From: G963665925 sp963676345
GTDB lineage: Bacteria; Bacillota; Clostridia; Peptostreptococcales; Acidaminobacteraceae
DNA length: 64,000 nucleotides
Direction of reading: 5' to 3'
Assembly: GCA_963676345.2 (NCBI GenBank)
Contig: CAXXTS010000004.1
Coordinates: 310,001 to 374,000, forward strand
Numbering within the stretch: the stretch's first letter is position 1; each line of letters begins with the position of its first letter. A model generated the notes under the pieces. The model was given only the letters and a program-made list of their open reading frames with translations, was not told the origin of the DNA and did no database searches. A program made the position numbers and the translations under genes. Shown here in pieces: positions 1 through 7,784 of this stretch.

Positions 1-60
1 GATTATCCCCTAAATAGAACCGCCTGACCTTAAAACAAGTATCCTTCCTATCCAAAAACC

Positions 61-108
61 AAACCAGCGGTTTGAGCATATATTGAGTGCTCAAACCGCT
101 GGTTTTTT
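61..108. terminator. intrinsic terminator, probably bidirectional
   Basis: A near-perfect 17-bp inverted repeat (AACCAGCGGTTTGAGCA and its complement) is followed by TTTTTT on the plus strand, and by a T-rich stretch on the minus strand. It lies about 100 bp after the stop of the minus-strand MATE gene and could also end a plus-strand gene left of the window. Confidence 0.8.
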
Positions 109-206
109 AATCATTTTATCTTATTGGAATCTTTTTATTAATCTGGAGATGTTCTGTATGTTCTCAAGCACATATACATCAAATTTACCAACTCTTTTTC
201 TTCAAA

Positions 207-1595
207 CTAAGCCTCTGAGCAAAGTTCCTGTGCAGGCTGATTCCAGTCCGGCGTCAGCTTTGACTTCATGAGAAGCATCATAAACCATGCAAAGAGAACC
301 ACACCCTTTAAAACGCTGGTCATACTGATACTCCACCACACACCTTCCAAACCAAGAAGCATGGGACTTGAAAGAATGAGTGCACCGGGTACACGCAAGC
401 CTGTAAATAAAATGCCCACGAATGAAGGGGGTAAGGTTCTATTTAGGCCATTAAAAGCACCAGCTGTCGTAATTTCTATACACATAAAAAGCTGAGAGAG
501 CCCTAAAATTTGAAGATATACCACCCCAACTGCGATGGCTTCAGGCTCCTGAATAAAGAGCTTAAACAGGGGTTCTGCGCCAAATATGAGCAGCACTGTA
601 GCAAAAATGCCTACAACAGACATAATGCGCATGGCCGCAAAATAGCCTTTTTTAATGCGGGCCCACTGCTTGGCCCCGTAGTTTTGCCCTGTGAAGGTTC
701 CAAGAGCTGTCGAGAAGCCACTGGCAGTCATCCAGCTTATGGCCTCAATTTGTGACCCAACCTTTTGTACGGCAATTGGAACAGGGCCCCAGCCTGCTAT
801 CACACGTCCAATGATCATGGCAAAAATGGTAAATGCCCCACTTTGAATACCTACTGGAAAACCTGTTTTAAAGATATCCAGCATGGCGTCAAAATCGGGT
901 TTCTTGAAAATATGGAAGTGAAAAAGCATTCGCGTTTGTTTCTTAATGACAATCCAAAACACGATAAATACCACAATTTGAGAAGCTGCGGTTGCATAAG
1001 CCGCCCCTAAAACGCCCATAGCCCTCAAACCAAAAGCGCCAAATATGAGCAGTGGGTCAAGAATCATGTTGGAAACAAGACCAATGGTGTTAATCAGAAA
1101 AGGTGTCCGACTGTCACCTGACCCATTGAATACACCTGAAAACACCTGATTTGAAAACTGAAAAACCATGGCGCTGCCAACGACCACCAAATACTGTATA
1201 GCCTGTTCATTCACCCATATGTCATCAATATTAAAAAAGCCGATGAGCCCTTTTCTAAATGCAATAATACTCAAACTAAAAATTGCAGCCAAAATAAAGT
1301 TCATTTGAACCGCACTTCTGGCATATTTACGTGCCGCAACCTCATCTTTCTTGCCGATGGACTGAGAAACCCATACCTCTGCACCAATTTGGCTGAGTCT
1401 GATAAGGGCAAAGCCGAGCCAAGAGAAGAATCCAGCAGTCCCCACTGCTGCTACCGCACGGCTTCCGAGCCTTCCAATCCAAAGCATATCCGTTAGGTTG
1501 TATGCCATTTGGAGAAAGGAGGTCCCCATGATTGGGAGCGCCATCAGAATCAAGCCTTTAAGGATTGACCCTTGTGTTAAATCTGTTTTTTTCAT
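207..1595 (-). CDS. MATE family efflux transporter
   Basis: This 462-residue integral membrane protein belongs to the MATE family (multidrug and toxic compound extrusion, Na+ or H+ coupled). About 12 hydrophobic segments run through it in two similar halves. The N-terminal stretch ILKGLILMALPIMGTSFL and the following NLTDMLWIGRLG match the usual first and second helices of NorM/DinF-type proteins, and the length is typical. The start ATG follows GGGGATAAC. It is transcribed alone from a strong-looking promoter at 1648-1676 and ends before a large hairpin at 61-108. Family assignment is firm; the substrate cannot be read from sequence. Confidence 0.93.
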   Translation of the reverse strand: MKKTDLTQGSILKGLILMALPIMGTSFLQMAYNLTDMLWIGRLGSRAVAAVGTAGFFSWLGFALIRLSQIGAEVWVSQSIGKKDEVAARKYARSAVQMNFILAAIFSLSIIAFRKGLIGFFNIDDIWVNEQAIQYLVVVGSAMVFQFSNQVFSGVFNGSGDSRTPFLINTIGLVSNMILDPLLIFGAFGLRAMGVLGAAYATAASQIVVFIVFWIVIKKQTRMLFHFHIFKKPDFDAMLDIFKTGFPVGIQSGAFTIFAMIIGRVIAGWGPVPIAVQKVGSQIEAISWMTASGFSTALGTFTGQNYGAKQWARIKKGYFAAMRIMSVVGIFATVLLIFGAEPLFKLFIQEPEAIAVGVVYLQILGLSQLFMCIEITTAGAFNGLNRTLPPSFVGILFTGLRVPGALILSSPMLLGLEGVWWSISMTSVLKGVVLFAWFMMLLMKSKLTPDWNQPAQELCSEA

Positions 1596-1647
1596 TTGTT
1601 ATCCCCATTGTCTATATATTGTAATCTCCAACGCATTTTCCAGAACC

Positions 1648-1676
1648 ATCATAAGCACCAATAGGTGAACTGTCAA
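1648..1676 (-). promoter_or_regulatory. sigma-A promoter of the MATE gene
   Basis: On the minus strand TTGACA is followed by 17 bp and TATGAT, close to consensus. The spacer contains a small palindrome, CACCTATTGGTG, that could be an operator (inference). Confidence 0.6.
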
Positions 1677-1691
1677 GCATATAATACTGAA

Positions 1692-1727
1692 CAAAACAAA
1701 ACACCGCTTATGCGGTGTTTTGTTTTG
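1692..1727 (-). terminator. intrinsic terminator hairpin
   Basis: A perfect 16-bp stem (CAAAACAAAACACCGC) with loop TTAT is followed on the minus strand by T-rich sequence. It lies downstream of the 47-codon gene at 1941-2084 and upstream of the MATE promoter, so it probably insulates the two. The stretch 1728-1940 holds no gene that I recognise. Confidence 0.6.
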
Positions 1728-1940
1728 CGTCTTATTGCTTATAAGGGGTGGGGTACAATTATTTATTCAAACATTCAACCCGAAGTATTCATGTAATTTC
1801 ACGATGAAAATTCATTATTTGAAATAACTTGATTTCAGAAACTGCTTCGCATTCCGTAAACGGTGCGAGGGGGATGCATTTCTAATTCCAAGCTGCCCGA
1901 AGGCTCTGGATATTCATATGAAATCCACAAATAAAGTGGG

Positions 1941-2084
1941 TTATAGTAAAATTCGTGTATCAGATGCCGCGAGTCTCTGGTTTTCCAAATACTCTTTGCT
2001 CACAGAATCAATCTTGTATGCGCTAAGCACTCTCGCGTCATTATGCTTTAATGTTTTTCCTAAAATACGATTTAAAATAGCCAT
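1941..2084 (-). CDS. small hypothetical protein, 47 aa
   Basis: A 47-codon reading frame starts at ATG after a strong AGGAGG with 6-nt spacing and ends in TAA. The peptide begins MAILNRILGKTLKH, is mostly polar, has no cysteines and no membrane segment, and I recognise no family. The support is contextual: a 17-bp-spaced promoter (TTTACA/TATAGT) lies upstream, a Fur-like palindrome lies between promoter and RBS, and a hairpin terminator lies downstream. It may be a genuine microprotein or the 5' remnant of a larger iron-regulated gene. The 250 bp after its stop show no continuing frame. Confidence 0.4.
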   Translation of the reverse strand: MAILNRILGKTLKHNDARVLSAYKIDSVSKEYLENQRLAASDTRILL

Positions 2085-2106
2085 GATCTCGCCTCCTGTT
2101 TGTAAT

Positions 2107-2168
2107 TGAGAATCACTTTCACTACCTTTTATACTTTATACTATAACGCCATCCTATCCATTTGTAAA
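2107..2168 (-). promoter_or_regulatory. promoter with Fur-like box upstream of the 47-aa gene
   Basis: Minus-strand TTTACA (2163-2168) and TATAGT (2140-2145) are 17 bp apart. Just downstream, at 2107-2121, TGAGAAT-C-ACTTTCA is an imperfect 7-1-7 inverted repeat resembling Fur-family sites. Two of seven arm positions do not match, so the operator call is tentative. Confidence 0.4.
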
Positions 2169-2248
2169 ATTGAAATAAACGATGGAATCCATCGTTTTTT
2201 TCGATATAATAAAGGCATATAAAAGACACCCCTACGGGAGGCTATGCT

Positions 2249-3148
2249 ATGGAAATACGTAACTTTATTACCTTTAAAAAGATCATTGAAACCGGCAGCT
2301 TCACAAAAGCCAGCGAAGCGCTGGGCTACGCCCAGTCTACCATCACTTCCCACATCCAAATCATTGAGGAAACCTTGGGCGGTCAAGTTTTTGACCGCAT
2401 TGGAAGACAAGTTATACTCACCGAACTCGGACGACAACTGGAGAAACAGGTCGATAAACTGCTACAGACCTATCAGGTCATTGAATCATTGTCAGGTTAT
2501 GGTCAAAATCCGCGCGGAACCATACGCATTGGGACAGAAGAACCCATAGCGCTTTATATGCTCGGTCCCCTCTTTAGAAGCTACTCGGCCCAATACCCCG
2601 ATGTGGAAATTGTCCTTATCAATGCCGCTTACAGGGAACTTGAACCCAAGCTTTACACGGGAGAAGTCGATATTATTTTTGTTATTGACCGTGCTATTGA
2701 GGCATCTGACCTGACCGTTCACGTACTCAGCGAAGTCGATATGGTCTTTGTCGCCACCCCAGACTACCTTGAGAAGAGAGATGCCCAGAGCGAGCGTATC
2801 ACACGCATTATCAACACCCGAAAGGGCGGAACCTTTAGAGATATTTTTGAAGACTACCTGACTTCAAGGGGCACCGAGTTTGAAAACTCCGTTGAAGCAT
2901 GGAGCCTGGAACTCGTTAAGCAGTCTGTCATTAATGGTATGGGGGTCACCTTCCTGCCCAAAATGACCGTTGAAGTAGAAATTGAAAAGGGGCTGCTTAT
3001 CGCCGACAGCCTGACACTGAGTTTTGAAGACCACATTCTCGCTCAAATGGCCTATCATAAGGACCGCTATATTTCCAATGCACTCAGTGCCTTCATTGAC
3101 ATGGCTTCTGACATAAAAACCTATAAAAAAGATATCAATCAACTGTAA
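2249..3148 (+). CDS. LysR family transcriptional regulator
   Basis: This 299-residue protein has the LysR layout: an N-terminal winged helix-turn-helix (residues about 1-60, with FTKASEALGYAQSTITSHIQ as the DNA-reading region) and a C-terminal periplasmic-binding-protein-like effector domain from about residue 90. The length is typical. The start ATG follows GGGAGG. The stop is only 11 bp before ung, so the two are probably co-transcribed, although that pairing says little about the inducer. LysR proteins often control a divergent neighbour; the divergent gene here is the 47-aa frame. The effector is unknown. Confidence 0.92.
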   Translation: MEIRNFITFKKIIETGSFTKASEALGYAQSTITSHIQIIEETLGGQVFDRIGRQVILTELGRQLEKQVDKLLQTYQVIESLSGYGQNPRGTIRIGTEEPIALYMLGPLFRSYSAQYPDVEIVLINAAYRELEPKLYTGEVDIIFVIDRAIEASDLTVHVLSEVDMVFVATPDYLEKRDAQSERITRIINTRKGGTFRDIFEDYLTSRGTEFENSVEAWSLELVKQSVINGMGVTFLPKMTVEVEIEKGLLIADSLTLSFEDHILAQMAYHKDRYISNALSAFIDMASDIKTYKKDINQL

Positions 3149-3159
3149 AGGAGACTCCT

Positions 3160-3837
3160 ATGGCTGTAAAATTCAACAATGACTGGCAAGATGTACTTGG
3201 TGATGAATTTGAAAAGGCATACTACCTGACCCTGCGACAATTTCTCATAGACGAGTACAGCACACACACCGTTTATCCAGACAAAAATCATATTTTTAAT
3301 GCACTGCACCTGACAGCCTATCAAGATGTGCGTGTTGTCATTATCGGACAAGACCCTTACCATGGACCGGGTCAAGCACACGGTCTTTGTTTTTCGGTGC
3401 AACCAGGGGTAAAGACTCCGCCTTCACTAGTTAACATCTATAAGGAGCTCCAAAATGATCTTGGGTGTAGAATTCCCAACAATGGCTACCTTGAAAAATG
3501 GGCAAAGCAGGGCGTCATGATGCTCAACACCGTCTTAACGGTACGCGCCGGACAAGCCCATTCCCATAAGAACAAGGGCTGGGAAACCTTCACAAGTCGC
3601 GTCATTGAACTGCTCAATACCCGTGAAGAGCCCATTGTATTTCTACTCTGGGGCCGCCCGGCGCAGGAAAAAGCAAAACTGATTACCGGACCCCAGCACT
3701 TGATTTTACGTGCACCGCATCCAAGTCCTTTGTCCGCTCACCGGGGGTTCTTCGGCTGTAAGCATTTTTCAAAAACCAATGCTTTTTTAAAGACCAAGGG
3801 CTACGCGCCAATCGACTGGCAAATTGAAAACATTTAA
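3160..3837 (+). CDS. ung: uracil-DNA glycosylase (family 1)
   Basis: The enzyme removes uracil from DNA to start base-excision repair. The 225-residue protein carries the family-1 signature GQDPYHGPGQAHGLCFSV with the catalytic Asp around residue 67. The C-terminal HPSPLSAHRGFFG is the minor-groove-reading loop with the catalytic His, and LLWG lies before it. Length and motif order match bacterial Ung. The start ATG follows AAAGGAG. It sits 11 bp behind the LysR gene and probably shares its transcript. Confidence 0.97.
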   Translation: MAVKFNNDWQDVLGDEFEKAYYLTLRQFLIDEYSTHTVYPDKNHIFNALHLTAYQDVRVVIIGQDPYHGPGQAHGLCFSVQPGVKTPPSLVNIYKELQNDLGCRIPNNGYLEKWAKQGVMMLNTVLTVRAGQAHSHKNKGWETFTSRVIELLNTREEPIVFLLWGRPAQEKAKLITGPQHLILRAPHPSPLSAHRGFFGCKHFSKTNAFLKTKGYAPIDWQIENI

Positions 3838-3893
3838 GCTGTGGGTTATCGTAATGCACTTTGGGGTAAAAATAAAGTAGGAGGTGGCGGTGT

Positions 3894-4322
3894 ATGTATA
3901 AAACAATTCTGGTTCCAGTGGATGGTTCAGAGGCTTGCGACAAGCTGATGGACTATGTCAAATCGTTCGGAGAAGTGTATCATGCAAAGGTGATTCTTCT
4001 CAATGTTTATGGACTGCCTACACTGACCGAGTACAACAACTATCCTACCTATCCCCTCGAAAATGCGTATTCCATTGAAAAACAATCTGAAGAAATGCTT
4101 AAGCAGCTTCGAGGACAAATAGGAACCGTTCCATTCGAGATCGAACTCATGAACGATGCAGGCAACCCTGCTGGTGTCATCTTGGATACGGCTGATAAAA
4201 CAGAGTGCGACCTGATTCTTATGTGTACCCACGGCATGGGTGCCATGAAGAGATTCTTGCTCGGCTCTGTGACCAATAAAGTGGTTCATCACGCAAAAGT
4301 TCCTGTACTCGTCATCCGCTAG
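3894..4322 (+). CDS. universal stress protein (UspA family)
   Basis: A 142-residue single-domain Usp protein. It begins with KTILVPVDGSE (first strand and conserved Asp) and ends with the nucleotide-binding pattern MCTHGMGAMKRFLLGSVTNKVV, the G-2x-G-9x-G(S/T) motif of ATP-binding Usp proteins. It starts at ATG after TAGGAGGTGGC. Only 17 bp separate it from msrA, suggesting a shared stress transcript. A paralogue with nearly the same C-terminal motif lies at 12045-12470 on the other strand. Confidence 0.93.
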   Translation: MYKTILVPVDGSEACDKLMDYVKSFGEVYHAKVILLNVYGLPTLTEYNNYPTYPLENAYSIEKQSEEMLKQLRGQIGTVPFEIELMNDAGNPAGVILDTADKTECDLILMCTHGMGAMKRFLLGSVTNKVVHHAKVPVLVIR

Positions 4323-4339
4323 GCTAAAGGAGTGATTCA

Positions 4340-4816
4340 GTGAAGACAATAACTATAGCCGGTGGCTGCTTTTGGGGCGTAGATGCCTATTACAGCCAGC
4401 TGGACGGCATCATTTCCACTGAGGTTGGATATGCAAATGGCAAGACTAAAGAACCCACTTACGAGGCAGTTTGCTCCCACTTAACCGGGCATGCCGAAGT
4501 GGTCAAAATTGAGTATGACCCAGGGGTCATTTCCCTTGAAACACTGCTTGAACGCTTCTTTCGCATTGTTGACCCCACTGCGTGGAATCGACAAGGACCC
4601 GATATAGGCGACCAGTATCGAAACGGTATCTATTATTCAGACCCTGAAGATGAGGCTGTAATACGAGCTTACATCGATGCACAGCGTTCAAACTATGAAG
4701 ATCCGATCGTGACGGAAATTGAGCCCCTCGACTATTACTACAAGGCTGAGGACTACCATCAGGATTACCTCAAGAAAAATCCAAATGGCTACTGTCATAT
4801 CAACCTCAATGCGTAA
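4340..4816 (+). CDS. msrA: peptide-methionine (S)-S-oxide reductase MsrA
   Basis: The enzyme reduces methionine-S-sulfoxide in proteins, repairing oxidative damage. The 158-residue protein has the catalytic motif GGCFWGVDAYY near its N-terminus, with an ordinary cysteine (TGC) in the position that is selenocysteine in some clostridia. The later GDQYRNGIYY and EDYHQDYL are also typical of MsrA. I chose the GTG start at 4340 because AAAGGAG precedes it by 7 nt and the glycine-rich motif follows at once. It is followed by a strong terminator. Confidence 0.96.
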   Translation: MKTITIAGGCFWGVDAYYSQLDGIISTEVGYANGKTKEPTYEAVCSHLTGHAEVVKIEYDPGVISLETLLERFFRIVDPTAWNRQGPDIGDQYRNGIYYSDPEDEAVIRAYIDAQRSNYEDPIVTEIEPLDYYYKAEDYHQDYLKKNPNGYCHINLNA

Positions 4817-4832
4817 ATTTTTAAAAAAAATG

Positions 4833-4865
4833 AAATGCCAGAGCATGTGCTCTGGCATTTTTTTA
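4833..4865. terminator. bidirectional intrinsic terminator
   Basis: The 12-bp stem AAATGCCAGAGC with loop ATGT is followed by T runs on both strands. It separates convergent msrA and the flavodoxin-like gene. Confidence 0.85.
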
Positions 4866-4888
4866 TAGATATTTTCACTTGTAAATGG

Positions 4889-5500
4889 CTATGGATACAG
4901 ACGTTCACCCAGAAAATCCAGGTTTTCCACTAAATGCGCCATAATGCTTGCCCCTTCTTCATCTTCAGAAGCATTCACAAGGCCTGATGTCCCGGCTGTT
5001 CCAACCGTCCAGTAATTTGAGCCGACCAGAACCATGTCATTTACCGAGGCCCATAGGGCCATCTGAGCCAGTGCGAAGGTTTGACCTGTTTTACGGGCCA
5101 CCGTAATCGGTGCGAAAAGCTTTCTTGAAAAGACCATTTCACCCCAGTCATACTTGCCTTTTTTGGTTTCCATCTTGTTGTTAACCCAGCGGGCACTAAA
5201 GCCGGCTCGGTCTAGTACCGCCTTAAGACGCGGTGTAATCGACCCATTGTAGACAGGAGACCCGACGACAATGCAGTCTGCCTCTGCCATGGCCTTGAAG
5301 ACCACTTCAAAATCATCTTCAAGGACACATTTTTTACGCTTGATACACCCATAACAGCCTTGGCACTGCTCAATATCCAGCGGATTAAGCTTTAAAAATT
5401 GTGTCTGATGACCCGCTTCGGACAGCCCATCCAATACACTGCGTACATAGTACTCTGTATTGCCTTCTCTGGGACTTCCGCAAAGACCTATGACTTTCAT
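4889..5500 (-). CDS. flavodoxin-like NAD(P)H-dependent FMN reductase with Cys cluster
   Basis: A 203-residue flavodoxin-fold protein. It begins with the FMN phosphate loop CGSPREGNTEYY and has GSPVYNGSITPRLK as the second flavin contact. Between them, QCQGCYGCIKRKKC gives four closely spaced cysteines, as in iron-sulfur flavoproteins and related multimeric flavodoxin (WrbA/Isf-like) proteins. It starts 14 bp after the symporter stop and is the third gene of the sigma-54-driven operon. Its RBS (GTGGTG) is weak. Its redox partner is not evident; it may act on the imported compound (inference). Confidence 0.85.
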   Translation of the reverse strand: MKVIGLCGSPREGNTEYYVRSVLDGLSEAGHQTQFLKLNPLDIEQCQGCYGCIKRKKCVLEDDFEVVFKAMAEADCIVVGSPVYNGSITPRLKAVLDRAGFSARWVNNKMETKKGKYDWGEMVFSRKLFAPITVARKTGQTFALAQMALWASVNDMVLVGSNYWTVGTAGTSGLVNASEDEEGASIMAHLVENLDFLGERLYP

Positions 5501-5514
5501 GTAAACACCACTTT

Positions 5515-7041
5515 CTATAAATCAATCACCATTTCAACTTTTGTATCCAACTCTTCATATGCCTCTTTCTGTGTCATAAGCGATACGGCTACCGTAATGA
5601 CAATGGCAAGGGTAATTACATTGACATACCAAGGCATGCCACCTGGCCACTTAAAGCCTGACTGGTTCATAATCAGGGCACCGACGTTCATAACAAGTGC
5701 TGAGAAGAGCCCTGCAAATACACCCTTTGAAGATGCGCCCTTCCATAGGAGGCCAATAATGAAAACTGGGAAACTTGCACTCATGAGCGTGCCCCATCCA
5801 AACGTTCCTAATATTGCAACCGCCTCACCACTTGAAATTGCAAAGAGGATGGAACAGATTCCAATCACAAATGTCATAGCACGGGAAATGCGAATCTGTT
5901 TTTGGGGTTCAAGATCCATGCCCAGTGCACTTGGCAGGTCACGTGAAATAATATTTGCAGAAAGGGTCAAAAACATGCTTGCCGTTGATAGGGACGCTGC
6001 CAGAATGGCTGCATATACAAGCAGCTGTGCAACTAGGCCCGAGTAATCTGCTACAACAAAAATAGCATTATCCCCTTTAGCCAGTGGTGCAATTGCACCT
6101 GTTCCAACCAGATATAGGGCGGCATACCCCATGCAAATTGCAAAAAAGCCAACAACCATGTGTCCCAATGCACCGTAAAGTGCCAGCTTAGGCATATCTG
6201 CCGGATCTTTCAGGGCATACATTCTTGTAAGTACCGAAGGCTGTCCAACCGTCCCTATAATAGGAATAATCATCCACGTCATGGCAATGGAACCCGGCAG
6301 TACACCCCAGCCGTCCATCATGCTTGAACTAAATGACTTAGTCACTTCAGCGCCATCCACATTGCCTGTCATGGTGCCCGCTTTTACAACCACTTCATAA
6401 ACATTCTCAAAGCCGCCAGTCATGCTGAAGAAAATCACAATCATGATGATGCCTGCAGCAACCATGATGAAGCCCTGGAAGGCTTGCGTTAATATTCCGC
6501 CCGCTTCACCACTGATTGCAGTATAAACGGTTAATATTCCGAATATGACAAATCCAGCAAGCATGGGATTCCAACCTAGAAGATGCCCAAAAAGGGCAGA
6601 TACTGCACTGATTTGAGAAGCCAAATAGGCAATGGCACCGATAAAAATAATCACTGACAGCAAGGCCTTGATCCCCTTATGCCTGTTGAACCTAAGGTCT
6701 GAAATATCGCCCAGACTGGCGACCGATCCAACCTCTGCCATTGCACGTATTTTTTTCCCTATAATCATATAGGCCATTGCAAAAGCTGCCGAGGATAACA
6801 TCCACAGCGCCATGGTATTTCCGAATGAATAAATCAGTCCGGGTACGCCTACAATTGCAAAGGCACTGGCAACCGCAGCTATGGTCGATAGACTTACTGT
6901 AAGAGGCCCGAAGAGTGCTGTGCCTCCGAAAAATGATTTTGCATCATTTGCCTTCTTTTTCTGAGACCACCCAATCAGAAAAGAAATAATAATCATTACA
7001 AGAGAAAATCCAAGAATTACCGTTTTGGTCATACCAGTCAT
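5515..7041 (-). CDS. sodium:solute symporter (SSS) family transporter
   Basis: A 508-residue membrane protein with about 13 hydrophobic segments and the layout of the solute:sodium symporter family (PanF/PutP-like). It includes the cytoplasmic loop IGKKIRAMAEVGSVASLGD after helix 2 and the conserved GQPSVLTRMYALKD region. Its ATG overlaps the TAA of the preceding small membrane gene by one base (TAATG), so translation is coupled. Transcription is predicted from the sigma-54 promoter at 7580-7596. The substrate is unknown; the divergent CoA-transferase and KAS-III-like genes point to an organic acid (inference). Confidence 0.92.
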   Translation of the reverse strand: MTGMTKTVILGFSLVMIIISFLIGWSQKKKANDAKSFFGGTALFGPLTVSLSTIAAVASAFAIVGVPGLIYSFGNTMALWMLSSAAFAMAYMIIGKKIRAMAEVGSVASLGDISDLRFNRHKGIKALLSVIIFIGAIAYLASQISAVSALFGHLLGWNPMLAGFVIFGILTVYTAISGEAGGILTQAFQGFIMVAAGIIMIVIFFSMTGGFENVYEVVVKAGTMTGNVDGAEVTKSFSSSMMDGWGVLPGSIAMTWMIIPIIGTVGQPSVLTRMYALKDPADMPKLALYGALGHMVVGFFAICMGYAALYLVGTGAIAPLAKGDNAIFVVADYSGLVAQLLVYAAILAASLSTASMFLTLSANIISRDLPSALGMDLEPQKQIRISRAMTFVIGICSILFAISSGEAVAILGTFGWGTLMSASFPVFIIGLLWKGASSKGVFAGLFSALVMNVGALIMNQSGFKWPGGMPWYVNVITLAIVITVAVSLMTQKEAYEELDTKVEMVIDL

Positions 7042-7511
7042 TATGCGTCCTCCCTTATCCCCATTCTCTGTGCACCTTCATTTTCAGCGGCAACCTTTTG
7101 CTTAAAGGCTTCCCACTCTGCTTGTGAGAGCCACTCATCCTTGTACAAATTCAGCCCCAGTGTCAAGGTAAGTACCCCACCGACCCAGTAAAAGAGAACA
7201 ATAAATGCAAATGACGGGTGAAAGCCAAAAATAGTAAATGAAGCAATGCCCTCACTGAATTTTAGAGCATAGCTTTGTGCGAAATAAAATCCGACGCTCC
7301 AAAGAACCAGCCAAGAAACCAACGGATACCAAAGTAACTTCTTGCTGATCACGCCTTGCTTGGCAGAACCCATCAGCATATAAATAAACATAATAATCAG
7401 TCCTAAAAACATGCCCATGAACCATTTTCCGTACCAGCCAGCAAACATGACAGCCACCCAAAGCAAGGTGCTCGTAATAATTAATGCCGTTTCCTTGTTT
7501 CTAATACTCAT
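7041..7511 (-). CDS. small membrane protein, partner of the SSS transporter (YhdT-like)
   Basis: A 156-residue protein with about four hydrophobic segments and a charged C-terminal tail ending EAFKQKVAAENE. Small membrane proteins (YhdT/DUF997 and similar) often precede PanF-type sodium symporters. The position directly upstream, with a one-base overlap, fits such an accessory subunit. I chose the ATG at 7511 because GGAGGGATCAAA precedes it; an in-frame extension upstream to 7700 would cross the sigma-54 promoter and is unlikely. The exact family is not certain. Confidence 0.75.
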   Translation of the reverse strand: MSIRNKETALIITSTLLWVAVMFAGWYGKWFMGMFLGLIIMFIYMLMGSAKQGVISKKLLWYPLVSWLVLWSVGFYFAQSYALKFSEGIASFTIFGFHPSFAFIVLFYWVGGVLTLTLGLNLYKDEWLSQAEWEAFKQKVAAENEGAQRMGIREDA

Positions 7512-7579
7512 TTTGATCCCTCCATAGATTTGTTCAATTTTCCGCCTGCCCTCCTTGATTGTGATACACCCTCCTATAT

Positions 7580-7596
7580 TGCAATCGATGTGCCAC
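7580..7596 (-). promoter_or_regulatory. sigma-54 (RpoN) promoter of the symporter operon
   Basis: On the minus strand GTGGCACATCGATTGCA carries the -24 GG and -12 GC dinucleotides with 10 bp between them, matching TGGCAC-N5-TTGCA. It lies 69 bp before the first gene of the operon and next to an RpoN activator gene. Confidence 0.8.
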
Positions 7597-7732
7597 TTTC
7601 TCTGTTGGGCGTTTATTTGGGCCTGTAAAAAAAGTTCAAAGTGCTCTACGTCTTGAAAACACTCAGGTTGAATTTTATTTCTTCTTATTGTTCTACACAC
7701 AAGTGTCTGCTAGGCCCCTGTATCTATACTGT

Positions 7733-7771
7733 ATAAAAAAAGAAATCTGTAACAGGTTCGTTACAGATTTA
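7733..7771 (-). terminator. intrinsic terminator of the sigma-54 activator gene
   Basis: The stem AAATCTGTAAC with loop of six is followed on the minus strand by CTTTTTTTATAC. It lies 14 bp after the activator's stop codon, so the activator and the symporter operon are separate transcripts. Confidence 0.8.
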
Positions 7772-7784
7772 CATAGATTGTGCA

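Noticed and set aside
1840..1905. Possible degraded copy of the hairpin repeat (GGATGCATTTCT with a TCGCA/TGCGA pairing)
   Set aside because: Only about 12 bases resemble the conserved box, and no terminator T-tract lies beside it.
4352..4372. MsrA as a selenoprotein
   Set aside because: The active-site codon in GGCFWG is TGC, so it is the ordinary cysteine form.
7512..7700. Longer N-terminus for the SSS partner protein
   Set aside because: It would run across the sigma-54 promoter, lacks an RBS and is not hydrophobic; the ATG at 7511 has GGAGGG.
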